56,778 nucleotides of DNA, from the NCBI RefSeq assembly GCF_018613855.1, contig NZ_JAGGPK010000001.1, positions 1 through 56,778 on the forward strand. The letters run 5' to 3'. The position numbers were made by a program, and so were the translations under genes. The stretch comes from Arthrobacter sp. ISL-30 (GTDB taxonomy: Bacteria; Actinomycetota; Actinomycetes; Actinomycetales; Micrococcaceae). Within the stretch, counting starts at the first letter, position 1. Each line of letters begins with the position of its first letter. The notes beneath the pieces are model-generated. The model was given only the letters and a program-made list of their open reading frames with translations. It was not told the DNA's origin and did no database searches. Positions 24,956 through 33,025 of the stretch are shown piece after piece.

Positions 24956-26221
24956 ATGAGGATTTTCAGGCGCGTCGTCATGCCGCTGGCATGGTTGGCA
25001 GTGTTCGCAGTCATAGCCGTGGCGCTGGTCAAGATTGCATTCATCGATGGGATGCAGCCAGGACAAGTACTGGCCGCACCTGGGGCGGCAGTCGCCGTTC
25101 CGGTGGTTCAGGCAACGCGGGCCACCGTTACCAATACGGTTCAGGTCCAGGCAACCGTCCAAAGTGACGCCGCGGTCAACGTCCGCAACACAACTGCAGG
25201 CGTGGTGACGCACCTCTTTCTGTCAGCCGGTAGCAAGGTGAGCACTGGGGACCGGCTGTATCAGGTCCGGACTGAAGTTCTGCCTGAGCCAACAGCTGCG
25301 GCTCAGCCAGTAACAGGGCCACTAACGTCAGGCCCAGCGATGGCGGAGACCGGCCGGGCGGGCGGTCCGAATACGGCCACAGCCCGAACTGCTGCCAGTC
25401 CCGTCTACACCTACACCGATGTGCTCGCTCCCGTTTCAGGTGAACTCGCTACTCTCACTGTCCTGATTAACCAGCAGGTGGGCGTGGGTGATTCCACGGG
25501 AACAGTCAACCCGGGAACCTTCACGCTCAGCGGATCAGTTGATGCCTCGCAACAGTACCGGCTGCTGGCCAAGCCGGCTTCCGCGCAAATCTCCGTCGTC
25601 GGGGGGCCTGCTCCATTCACCTGCCCGTCAGTGGTGTTGAAGAGCGTCGCTGGCGACGTCGCCGGGGCCACCACTGGGAACGTGCCCGGCGGCCTGGCCG
25701 GAGGCGTAGGCCGCTCCGTTCCCTACGCCATCGCCGGCCCCGGCGGAGGCGGCGCCCCCGAGCAGGGCGGCACGCCCACCGGAACAATCAGCTGCGCGGT
25801 CCCGTCCGGAGTGGAGGTGTTTGCTGGCCTGGGTGCAACGATGACCGTCACGGCCGGACAGGCCAAGGACGTCATCACCATTCCGCTCACTTCCGTCCAG
25901 GGCAGCGTGAAGGAGGGTTTGGTCTGGCTGGCTCCCGCCGGAGCAGCGCACGGTCCCGCAGCAGGTACTGCCGCGGGTCCGGCGGCGGGAAACCCGGCAG
26001 GAAATCCTGCAGAAAACCCTGCAGGAGCGGCAGCAGGAGAACCGGCAGGGCAGCCTGAGCAGCGAAAGGTTCAGTTGGGCCTCAACGACGGCTCCATGGT
26101 GGAAATCGTCTCCGGCCTGGCCGAGGGCGAAGCTGTCCTTGAGTTCATCCCCGGGGCGCCGGCACGGACACCGCAGGGCCCCCAGTTCGCCGGTTCCGGC
26201 CCCTACCCGATGGGAGGCTGA
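24956..26221 (+). CDS. MacA-like membrane-fusion/adaptor protein of an ABC exporter
   Basis: A 421-residue protein with one N-terminal membrane anchor (about 9-29) and an extracellular body. A lipoyl-like half-motif (VQATVQSDAAVNVRNTTAG) near residues 65-83 and VLAPVSGELATLTVLINQQVGVG near 158-180 are typical of HlyD/MacA adaptors. Two low-complexity Gly/Pro/Ala stretches are present: about 240-275 and a repetitive PAG/NPAG run at about 332-370. It is the first of three overlapping genes with a MacB-like ATPase and permease. Substrate unknown. Confidence 0.82.
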   Translation: MRIFRRVVMPLAWLAVFAVIAVALVKIAFIDGMQPGQVLAAPGAAVAVPVVQATRATVTNTVQVQATVQSDAAVNVRNTTAGVVTHLFLSAGSKVSTGDRLYQVRTEVLPEPTAAAQPVTGPLTSGPAMAETGRAGGPNTATARTAASPVYTYTDVLAPVSGELATLTVLINQQVGVGDSTGTVNPGTFTLSGSVDASQQYRLLAKPASAQISVVGGPAPFTCPSVVLKSVAGDVAGATTGNVPGGLAGGVGRSVPYAIAGPGGGGAPEQGGTPTGTISCAVPSGVEVFAGLGATMTVTAGQAKDVITIPLTSVQGSVKEGLVWLAPAGAAHGPAAGTAAGPAAGNPAGNPAENPAGAAAGEPAGQPEQRKVQLGLNDGSMVEIVSGLAEGEAVLEFIPGAPARTPQGPQFAGSGPYPMGG

Positions 26222-26223
26222 TC

Positions 26224-26931
26224 GTGGAGGAACTCGTCTCCCTCAAGGGCGTGACGCGGACCGTCCTGCTGCCTGACGAACAGGAACTGCATATTCTCAG
26301 AGGCGTGGACCTGACCGTCTGCAGCGGCGACCACACAGCAGTTATCGGGCGATCCGGCTGTGGAAAGTCAACCCTGCTGAACCTCCTCGGGCTATTGGAC
26401 CTTCCAACCAGCGGAGAACTCCGCTTCCAGGGAACTCCCGTGGAGCGTCTCGGGAACAACGAAAGGGCGAAACTACGTGGTTCTTCGGTTGGCTTTGTGT
26501 TCCAACAGTTCAATCTCCTGCCTGGCCGCAGCGCCTTGGACAACGTGACCACACCCCTGCTGTACGCCCGGGGCCCTGCAGTCTGGAAACGAAGGGAGCT
26601 CGCCATGGACATGCTGGACCGGGTGGGGCTCGCCTGCCGGGCGGAGACTATGCCGAATATGCTCTCCGGCGGCGAACAGCAAAGGGTGGCCATCGCAAGG
26701 GCGCTGGTTCGCCGGCCGCGGCTCATCCTGGCGGACGAGCCGACAGGAGCTCTCGACGTCGACACTGGGCAGGCCGTTATGGCGCTGCTCGATACGGTGG
26801 CCACGGAAACCGGAGCCGCCCTCATAACCATCACGCACGATGTGAATGTCGCAGGTTTGGCCCGCGCTTGCTACCGCCTGGAGTCAGGCGTTCTCACCCC
26901 CACCGAGGTCCCTGCGGGGGTGCTCGCGTGA
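26224..26931 (+). CDS. MacB-like ABC transporter ATP-binding protein
   Basis: A 235-residue ATPase of the MacB/LolD type. Walker A GRSGCGKS lies at 42-49, the signature LSGGEQQ at 147-153, and Walker B LILADEPTGALD at 167-178. The start is GTG 26224, two bases after the adaptor stop, with GGGAGG upstream inside the preceding gene. Its stop overlaps the permease start (GTGA), so the three genes form one coupled operon. Confidence 0.93.
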   Translation: MEELVSLKGVTRTVLLPDEQELHILRGVDLTVCSGDHTAVIGRSGCGKSTLLNLLGLLDLPTSGELRFQGTPVERLGNNERAKLRGSSVGFVFQQFNLLPGRSALDNVTTPLLYARGPAVWKRRELAMDMLDRVGLACRAETMPNMLSGGEQQRVAIARALVRRPRLILADEPTGALDVDTGQAVMALLDTVATETGAALITITHDVNVAGLARACYRLESGVLTPTEVPAGVLA

Positions 26932-28115
26932 CCGGCGTGGTCTCGGCCCTGGTAGAGGCATGGCAGGAACTCCGGATCAACAAGACGCGAATTCTCCTGG
27001 CGCTGGTGGGGGTGGCCCTTTCGGTTGCGGCCCTGACCTCCGTAGTAGGGGTGGGCAACCTTGCGTGCGAGGGCTTCAAGTCGGCCGCGGAACGTAATGG
27101 CGGCCGTTCGGCGACCCTCGGCCTTGGAGTCTTCGGGCCCACCCAGGCGGACCCACAGAAACTCGAGGAAGCCTACAGCGGCATCATTGAACGCTACGGC
27201 ATCAAGTACTACTCACATCTAAGCCCCGCCCAGCAGTCATTCCAGTTTCCAAACGGCGTACAGCAGGTGCAGCTCCAGGTGGTCGACCCCGGCTACGGCG
27301 TCATTCATCGGGTGGACGTCAGCCAGGGAAGCTGGTTCGCGGCCGACGACGAGGATCGCCTTGCTCCCGCACTGGTGGTTTCCGAGGCCTTCTACAACGC
27401 GGCCGGACGCCCGAACCTGGTTACCCATCCCAAAGTGACCCTGACTGGCAGCCAGGCAACGACGGCGGTAATCATCGGAGTGACGCCGGACCCCTATCCG
27501 CAGTCCCCGCCGTCGGCCTATATGCTGACCCGTGCTGCAGAACGCGCCGGAATCGGGGCAATGGTGGGAATGGGCCAGTTCAAGCTCTGGGTTCAAGACG
27601 GCCAGGCCGAAGCACTCAAGGCAGCCATCACCTCGGACCTCCAGCAGCAGTTCCCGGGCATGCAGATCCAAGCCGAGCGAATGGACTACGCCAGCCACGG
27701 AGACCCGTTCGCAGCGGTACAGCTCGCAGTGGGTGGTATTGCCGGACTTGTTTTGCTGCTGGGCGCGGTGGGCATGCTGAACATCTCCATGGTCACCGTC
27801 CGGTACAGGGTGCGTGAAATCGGGATCAGGAGAAGCTTTGGGGCGACCTCCCAGCGGATTTTCCTGGGCGTCATGATGGAATCAGTCGTGGCAACGGCAG
27901 TGGCGGGGTTGGCAGGGGTAATGCTTGCTGTTGCCGTGGTCAAGAACCCATGGATTGAATCGAAAATCGCGCCGGACCTGACGGAGTATCCGGCCTTCCC
28001 GATTGAGGCTGCCATGCTGGGGCTCGGTGCGGCCATCCTGGTAGGCGCATTGGCCGGGGCGATACCGGCCCTCGTCGCAGTCCGGGTCAAGGTGATCGAT
28101 GCTATCCGCTTCTAG
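26928..28115 (+). CDS. MacB/FtsX-like ABC transporter permease
   Basis: A 395-residue permease. One helix near residues 22-44 is followed by a large extracellular MacB-type domain (about 45-265) and three C-terminal helices with the conserved VRYRVREIGIRRSFGAT coupling segment between the first two of them. GTG 26928 overlaps the ATPase stop by four bases; the upstream ATG at 26868 would duplicate ATPase sequence in another frame. With its partners it should export a peptide, lipid or drug, which cannot be specified. Confidence 0.9.
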   Translation: MTGVVSALVEAWQELRINKTRILLALVGVALSVAALTSVVGVGNLACEGFKSAAERNGGRSATLGLGVFGPTQADPQKLEEAYSGIIERYGIKYYSHLSPAQQSFQFPNGVQQVQLQVVDPGYGVIHRVDVSQGSWFAADDEDRLAPALVVSEAFYNAAGRPNLVTHPKVTLTGSQATTAVIIGVTPDPYPQSPPSAYMLTRAAERAGIGAMVGMGQFKLWVQDGQAEALKAAITSDLQQQFPGMQIQAERMDYASHGDPFAAVQLAVGGIAGLVLLLGAVGMLNISMVTVRYRVREIGIRRSFGATSQRIFLGVMMESVVATAVAGLAGVMLAVAVVKNPWIESKIAPDLTEYPAFPIEAAMLGLGAAILVGALAGAIPALVAVRVKVIDAIRF

Positions 28116-28232
28116 GGCATCTTTGATGACTCAACGCGGCTCCTTGCCCCGAAAGGATCAGCGGTCTAGCCTAATGCTGGTAAAAGAGCTCTAGCAGAAG
28201 GGCGGATACCTCAGTTTGTGAGGAGCCCGTCT

Positions 28233-28334
28233 ATGCTCACCAACCCCATCTTCTATCCCGAGGGAACCGCCATGCGGCGTCGTGTGGACGCGGAAGTGCC
28301 CCAGGCCTCCTGCACTCCTGGAGACGAATCATGA
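28233..28334 (+). CDS. 33-residue peptide coupled to a glycosyltransferase
   Basis: A short frame encoding MLTNPIFYPEGTAM, an Arg-rich stretch, then a Cys-containing acidic tail (33 residues). AGGAG at 28221-28225 stands eight bases before the ATG, and the TGA overlaps the ATG of the glycosyltransferase by ATGA. It is in a different frame from that gene, so it is not a simple N-terminal extension. It may be a leader that sets glycosyltransferase translation or a genuine small protein. No family is recognised. Confidence 0.5.
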   Translation: MLTNPIFYPEGTAMRRRVDAEVPQASCTPGDES

Positions 28335-29224
28335 GCTCGAGAACGTCCGCTGAATGGGCCCTTCCCCAGGTTCCGGAAACTGACCCTGTCGAGGTAGATG
28401 TCCTCATCCCCACCTTCAATCGGCCGGCCGAACTTGCCGTGACCCTTGCGGGCCTGGCGGCCCAGTCGCAACCTTCGTTCAGGGTTTTTATCAGCGACCA
28501 GTCCACAGAGGATCCCGCCTGGAAGCAGCCGGCCACCGCGGCATTGGTTCGTGTCCTGGAAGCGCAGGGCCATCACGTCAGGTGCATTCGCCATCTTCCC
28601 CGTCGAGGTCTTGCCGAGCACCGCCAGTTCCTGCTGGAGCAAGCCACGGCGGAGAAGGTGCTCTTTCTTGATGACGACGTGTGGCTGGAATCCGGCGCAT
28701 TGGAGCGGATGACCGACGCGTTGGAGGAGTTAGGGTGCGGCTTCGTGGGGATGGCTCCTCAAGGGTTGTCCTACCTGGACGACAGGAGGCCCGAGCAGAC
28801 TCAGATGTTTTCGCCGTGGGTAGGTCCTGTGCGTCCCGAGAGAGTGGGGCCGGACACTCCCGAATTCGAAAGATGGCCCCTTCACAGCGCAGCGAACTTG
28901 AGCCATCTGAACGCGGAACTTGGCCTCAAACCCGGGTCCTGGGTTGCCTACCGTGTGGCGTGGATTGGAGGTTGCACCCTCTACCGGCGGGGGGCACTCC
29001 AGGAAGCGGGAGGTTTCACTTTCTGGCCGCAGCTTCCTGCCTCCCACAGCGGCGAGGACGTTTTGGCGCAATGGCAGGTGATGGAGAAGTCCGGAGGAGC
29101 GGGCATCCTCCCGTCCGGCGCCGTCCACCTGGAGGCACCAACGACAATTCCCGACCGCGAGGTGGAGGCCTATAGGGCAGTAGGACGCGGGGACACCACA
29201 GGGTTGGCGACACCAAAGGCTTGA
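28331..29224 (+). CDS. Family 2 glycosyltransferase
   Basis: A 297-residue GT2 (GT-A fold) enzyme, probably cytoplasmic since no membrane helix is visible. The N-terminal VDVLIPTFNRPAELAVTL is the nucleotide-sugar start strand, VLFLDDDVWLE holds the D-x-D metal motif, and a GEDVLAQWQ segment near residue 240 supplies the ED acceptor-side acid. The start codon is overlapped by the stop of the 33-residue frame upstream. A DUF2795 gene follows 46 bases later. The acceptor is unknown. Confidence 0.88.
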   Translation: MSSRTSAEWALPQVPETDPVEVDVLIPTFNRPAELAVTLAGLAAQSQPSFRVFISDQSTEDPAWKQPATAALVRVLEAQGHHVRCIRHLPRRGLAEHRQFLLEQATAEKVLFLDDDVWLESGALERMTDALEELGCGFVGMAPQGLSYLDDRRPEQTQMFSPWVGPVRPERVGPDTPEFERWPLHSAANLSHLNAELGLKPGSWVAYRVAWIGGCTLYRRGALQEAGGFTFWPQLPASHSGEDVLAQWQVMEKSGGAGILPSGAVHLEAPTTIPDREVEAYRAVGRGDTTGLATPKA

Positions 29225-29270
29225 AGAGTTAGTACCGGAAGAGAAAGTCCCAACGAAAGGAACCAGTGCA

Positions 29271-29465
29271 ATGGCTGAAACTCCCAATCCCATTCAGGTC
29301 CAGAAATTCCTCGGAGGCCTTGACTACCCGGTTGGCCGGGAGGACCTCGTGTCCAAGGCCAAGGAGTCGGGCGCGGACGAGAACGTCCTGTCCGCGCTGG
29401 AGAATCTCCCCGACCGCCAGTATGACAGCCCCACGGCCGTGAGCTCGGCCATTTCCGGCTCCTAG
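29271..29465 (+). CDS. DUF2795 family small protein
   Basis: A 64-residue soluble protein with the DUF2795 pattern: I-Q-V-Q-K-F-L-G-G-L-D-Y-P-V-G, then LVSKAKESGADENVLSALENLPDRQYDSP. The fold is probably a small helical bundle. Members are common in actinobacteria and of unknown role. GAAAGGA precedes the ATG. It follows the glycosyltransferase on the same strand and is closed by a strong terminator. Confidence 0.88.
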   Translation: MAETPNPIQVQKFLGGLDYPVGREDLVSKAKESGADENVLSALENLPDRQYDSPTAVSSAISGS

Positions 29466-29494
29466 GGCTCGGGCTCCTAAGGGGCCCCAGACGC

Positions 29495-29544
29495 CGACGG
29501 CGGACTCCCCACTCTGGGGGGTGACAGTCCGCCGTCGGTTTTTT
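29495..29544 (+). terminator. Rho-independent terminator after the DUF2795 gene
   Basis: A 13-base-pair stem CCGACGGCGGACT / AGTCCGCCGTCGG (29495-29507 and 29526-29538) followed by six T residues. It lies between convergent genes and may also slow transcription from tctA, although no T-tract faces that strand. Confidence 0.92.
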
Positions 29545-29556
29545 CCGTTTCAGGCT

Positions 29557-31299
29557 TTAGAGCCGGGTTTCGTGATTGTGCTCGTTCTCCGACCGGTCCC
29601 TGTCGCCCGGACGTTCCCCGCTCACCGGATGTTCGGAGTTGCCGGGACGGTCTGCACTCACCGGACGGTCGACGTCGAACGGCTCACCAGCGTGACGGCC
29701 GGCGTGCCCGCCAGCATGCTCACCGACGTGACGCCCGTCCTCGTGATGGCTGAGTGACGGGAAGATCGGCGAAGGCGGCAGGTCCGCCGACGTCGAATCC
29801 GCCGCAGGAGCCGCCGGACGGAACCGGCGCCAGGCGAGTGCCACCAGTGGCCACGCCAGGATCAGCGCAACAAAGATGTACACGGTGACGGCAATCGGTT
29901 CGCTCCACAGCCCCGAGATGTCGCCCGCACTGAGCTGCAAGGACTTGCGCAGCGACTCTTCGGCGCGTGGGCCAAGGATGAGCCCGAGGATCAGCGGAAG
30001 CACCGGGAGGCCGTAGCGGCGCATCGCGAAGCCCAGCAGCCCCAGGACCAGCAGGATGATGAGGTCGAAGGCCTGCAGGTTCACTGCGTAGGCCCCGAGC
30101 GTCGCGAAGAAGAGAATCCCCGAATACAGGTAGGGCCGTGGCAACTTCAGGAGCTTTGCCCACAACGGTGCGAGCGGCAGGTTGATGAGCAGCAGCAGGG
30201 TATTGCCGATGAAGAGGCTGGCGATCAGCGCCCAGACGAGCTCGGGTTCGTTCTGGAACAGCAGGGGGCCGGGCTGGATACCGTATTGGACGAAGGCGGC
30301 GAGCATAACGGCGGCCGTGGCGTTCGTGGGGAGCCCCAGTGCCAGCATGGGGGTCAGCGTGCCGGCGGCGGAGGCGTTGTTGGCAGCTTCCGGTCCGGCA
30401 ACACCTTCGATGGCTCCATGCCCGAATTCCTCCGGGTGCTTCGAGAGCTTCTTCTCGGTCACGTAGGACAGAAACGTGGGAACCTCGGCGCCGCCGGCGG
30501 GCAGTGCACCGAACGGGAAGCCAAATGCCGTGCCGCGAAGCCACGGCTTCCAGGACCTTTTCCAGTCGCTCTTGCCCATCCAGGGCCGGCCTACGGGGAT
30601 CGTCTTCAGGGGATTGCGTCGCAGGTGCGCTGCAATCCACAGTGCTTCACCTACCGCGAAGATCGCGACGGCGACCACCACGATGTCCAGGCCGTCCGCC
30701 AGCAGGGGCTGTCCGAAAACCAGCCGCTGCTGGCCTGTGATGGGATCCAGCCCTACAAGGCCGATGCCCAGGCCGAGGCCGAGGGCGGCGAAGCCGCGCA
30801 GTTTGGAGGACCCGAGCACCGCAGTCACGGCGACCAGCGCCAGGACTATGATCGCCAGGTAGCTGGGGTCGCCCAGGCTGACGGCAAACTGCACAACGAT
30901 GGGCGCGAAGGCCACGAGCAGGGCAGTGCCGATAGTGCCGGCAACGAAGGAGCCGATGGCCGCGGTCGCCAATGCCTGTGCGGCACGGCCGGCCTTGGCC
31001 ATCTTGTGTCCCTCTATAGCCGTGATCACGGTGGCGGACTCACCCGGCGTGTTGAGCAGGATCGACGTGGTGGAACCGCCATACATGCCGCCGTAGTAGA
31101 TACCGGCGAACATAATGAACGCGCTGGTGGGTTCCATGCCATAGGTGAGGGGGAGCAACAGCGCTACAGCCATGGCCGGGCCAATGCCCGGCAGCACGCC
31201 GACGGCGGTGCCGAGCAGCACGCCGATGAAGGCATAGAGCAGGTTCATGGGGGTCGCCGCTGTGGCGAACCCCTGCATCAGTAGATTGAGGGCATCCAT
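29557..31299 (-). CDS. tctA: Tripartite tricarboxylate transporter, large permease TctA
   Basis: A 580-residue membrane protein with about 11-12 helices. The family signature [20 protein letters not shown] lies near residue 35, followed by [18 protein letters not shown]. It imports citrate or related acids together with TctB and the receptor TctC. The usual length is about 500; here a hydrophilic, His/Asp/Glu/Arg-rich tail of about 75 residues follows the last helix ([20 protein letters not shown] and beyond). The gene is directly downstream of tctB. Confidence 0.93.
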   Translation of the reverse strand: MDALNLLMQGFATAATPMNLLYAFIGVLLGTAVGVLPGIGPAMAVALLLPLTYGMEPTSAFIMFAGIYYGGMYGGSTTSILLNTPGESATVITAIEGHKMAKAGRAAQALATAAIGSFVAGTIGTALLVAFAPIVVQFAVSLGDPSYLAIIVLALVAVTAVLGSSKLRGFAALGLGLGIGLVGLDPITGQQRLVFGQPLLADGLDIVVVAVAIFAVGEALWIAAHLRRNPLKTIPVGRPWMGKSDWKRSWKPWLRGTAFGFPFGALPAGGAEVPTFLSYVTEKKLSKHPEEFGHGAIEGVAGPEAANNASAAGTLTPMLALGLPTNATAAVMLAAFVQYGIQPGPLLFQNEPELVWALIASLFIGNTLLLLINLPLAPLWAKLLKLPRPYLYSGILFFATLGAYAVNLQAFDLIILLVLGLLGFAMRRYGLPVLPLILGLILGPRAEESLRKSLQLSAGDISGLWSEPIAVTVYIFVALILAWPLVALAWRRFRPAAPAADSTSADLPPSPIFPSLSHHEDGRHVGEHAGGHAGRHAGEPFDVDRPVSADRPGNSEHPVSGERPGDRDRSENEHNHETRL

Positions 31300-31803
31300 C
31301 TAGAGAACTCCCGCCAGGAGGCCAGCCGGCAGTTTGATGCCGAGGCCGAGGTAGAAACCGTAAAAAGTCAGGACGGCAAGTGCCACGGAAATAAGTCCGT
31401 CGCGGACGTACTTCCGGCTGCCGAGGGCCCATACGCTGCCCCAGAAGAGGATGGTGCCGGAGATGACCCAGCCCACGACGTCGATCAACAGGACGTTGAG
31501 AACGAAGGCGCCCAGCAGGGGAAGGACTGTGCGCCAGTCGCTCGGGTGGGTGAGGTCGACATCCTCGCCACCCTCGGCTTCGCCCTGGCCACCGCGGATG
31601 ACGTTCACTGCCAGCAGGACAGCGCAGACCAGCAGCAGCGAGGCCACAATGATGGGCATCGTCCGGGGGCCTACGGGGTCGGACTGGGAATACGGGGTGT
31701 TCAGGCGAAGCCCGTCCCACAACACAACGGCCCCAAGGACCCCGAGCAGGGCCGCGAGGCCCAGCTCGGAGCGGCCCTTGAGCCACAGTCGTGCAGTTTT
31801 CAC
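31300..31803 (-). CDS. tctB: Tripartite tricarboxylate transporter, small permease TctB
   Basis: A 167-residue protein with four predicted membrane helices (about 15-33, 48-66, 92-120, 135-160) and low sequence conservation, as usual for TctB. It is identified mainly by position between tctC and tctA. The start overlaps the tctC stop by four bases, and the stop abuts the tctA start, so translation is likely coupled along the operon. Confidence 0.88.
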   Translation of the reverse strand: MKTARLWLKGRSELGLAALLGVLGAVVLWDGLRLNTPYSQSDPVGPRTMPIIVASLLLVCAVLLAVNVIRGGQGEAEGGEDVDLTHPSDWRTVLPLLGAFVLNVLLIDVVGWVISGTILFWGSVWALGSRKYVRDGLISVALAVLTFYGFYLGLGIKLPAGLLAGVL

Positions 31804-32810
31804 GCCAGTCCCAGCTTCGTGAGGACGTCAGCGACGCGCTTGTCCTGCTCCTTCAGGAAGGTCTCGAACTCACTACCCGTGATGAAGGCATCGCTCCAGC
31901 CGTTGGTCTTGAGTGCATCCTTCCATTCCTGGGTTCCGTGCATCTTTTCCAGGGCGCCAACCAGCTTGCTGCGGTCCTCCTCGGAGATGCCCGGAGGGGC
32001 CACAATGCCGCGCCAGTTGGTGAACACCAGGTCGATGTTCGATTCCTTCAGCGTGGACGCGTCTACGCCTTCGAGCCGTTCCTCACCACTGGTGGCAAGC
32101 ACACGGACTTCGCCGGACTTGATCTGGTCCAGGTATTCGCCGGCGCCGGAGGCTGCGAAGCCGAGCTTGTTGCCCAGGATCGCGGGGAGCAGATCGCCGC
32201 CGCCGTCGTAGGAAACGAAGTTGACGCTCTTGGGGTCGATGCCAACAGCCTCGGCCAGCTGCATGGGAAGCAGGTGGTCAGGGCCGCCAGGGGAGGAGCC
32301 GCCGCCGACGCTGACCTTGGACGGATCCGCCTTCCAGGCCTTCACGAGGTCATCAATAGTCTTGTAGGGGGAGTCCTTGGAAACCATAATGGCGCCGGGC
32401 TCCTGGATGAGCCTGGCCAGGGGAGTGGTGTCCGTGAGCTTGGACTCGGACTTGTTGGTGTAGCTTGCGCCCACCACGCCGAGGCCCATGAGCATGGTCA
32501 GATCCCCATTGCCCTTCTCGTTCACGGTGCGGGCCAGGCCTACAGTGCCGCCTGCGCCGGCGAGGTTGAAGACCTCGACGCCGGACGCCGTCTTGGTCTC
32601 TTCCATGACCTTCGCCGCCACACGCGCGGTGGTGTCATAGCCGCCACCGGGGGTGTTCGGAACCATGATCCGCAGGCCGCTAACGGGTCCAGCGGCTGTA
32701 GTGGCGCCGCCTGTCTGTGTGTTGGAGCCTCCGGTGACGCCACAGCCAGTGGCGGCCAGTGCGATTGCTGCGACGGCGACAACGGCGCGCAGTGCGTTCA
32801 AGCGACGCAT
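31800..32810 (-). CDS. tctC: Tricarboxylate-binding lipoprotein TctC (Bug family)
   Basis: A 336-residue extracytoplasmic receptor. The signal peptide ends in AATGC with Cys23 predicted to be lipidated. The mature domain has the Bug/TctC hallmarks VPNTPGGGYDTTAR near residue 53 and the GGSSPGGPDHLLPMQLAEA loop. AGAGGA lies before ATG 32810. It is the first gene of tctCBA and is divergent from a CitA/CitB-type two-component system that probably controls it. Upstream are an inverted repeat and two CRP-like sites. Confidence 0.94.
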   Translation of the reverse strand: MRRLNALRAVVAVAAIALAATGCGVTGGSNTQTGGATTAAGPVSGLRIMVPNTPGGGYDTTARVAAKVMEETKTASGVEVFNLAGAGGTVGLARTVNEKGNGDLTMLMGLGVVGASYTNKSESKLTDTTPLARLIQEPGAIMVSKDSPYKTIDDLVKAWKADPSKVSVGGGSSPGGPDHLLPMQLAEAVGIDPKSVNFVSYDGGGDLLPAILGNKLGFAASGAGEYLDQIKSGEVRVLATSGEERLEGVDASTLKESNIDLVFTNWRGIVAPPGISEEDRSKLVGALEKMHGTQEWKDALKTNGWSDAFITGSEFETFLKEQDKRVADVLTKLGLA

Positions 32811-32831
32811 TTTGTCCTCTTCTCATCATTG

Positions 32832-32847
32832 GTGGGAGTAATCCCAC
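32832..32847. promoter_or_regulatory. Inverted repeat upstream of tctC
   Basis: GTGGGA-GTAA-TCCCAC, a perfect 6-4-6 inverted repeat about 22 bases before the tctC start codon. It may be an operator for the adjacent response regulator or lie in the 5' leader. Confidence 0.5.
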
Positions 32848-32859
32848 GTTATGACCCGC

Positions 32860-32875
32860 AGTGATCCGCGTCACG
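32860..32875. promoter_or_regulatory. CRP-like site 1
   Basis: AGTGATCCGCGTCACG matches the CRP core GTGA-N6-TCAC exactly. It lies in the divergent region between tctC and the sensor kinase. Confidence 0.5.
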
Positions 32876-32904
32876 CTTGTGTTCTCAAAGAATGTTTTGT
32901 TCAT

Positions 32905-32920
32905 TGTGGTCACGATCACA
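32905..32920. promoter_or_regulatory. CRP-like site 2
   Basis: TGTGGTCACGATCACA matches TGTGA-N6-TCACA at nine of ten conserved positions. It is 45 bases from site 1. Actinobacterial CRP/GlxR regulators use the same kind of site. Confidence 0.55.
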
Positions 32921-33025
32921 GGCGGCTGCTGCTGGACCATAATGAAGGAAGAAGTCCACAATTTGGCGTAAACCAGCAAGCCCCAACGCCGTGAGCCGCA
33001 CGGAACGCCATGCCGAAGGAGCCCC

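Noticed and set aside
31791..32864. 357-codon open frame antisense to tctC
   Set aside because: Opposite strand holds a textbook TctC lipoprotein; this frame runs through its promoter region.
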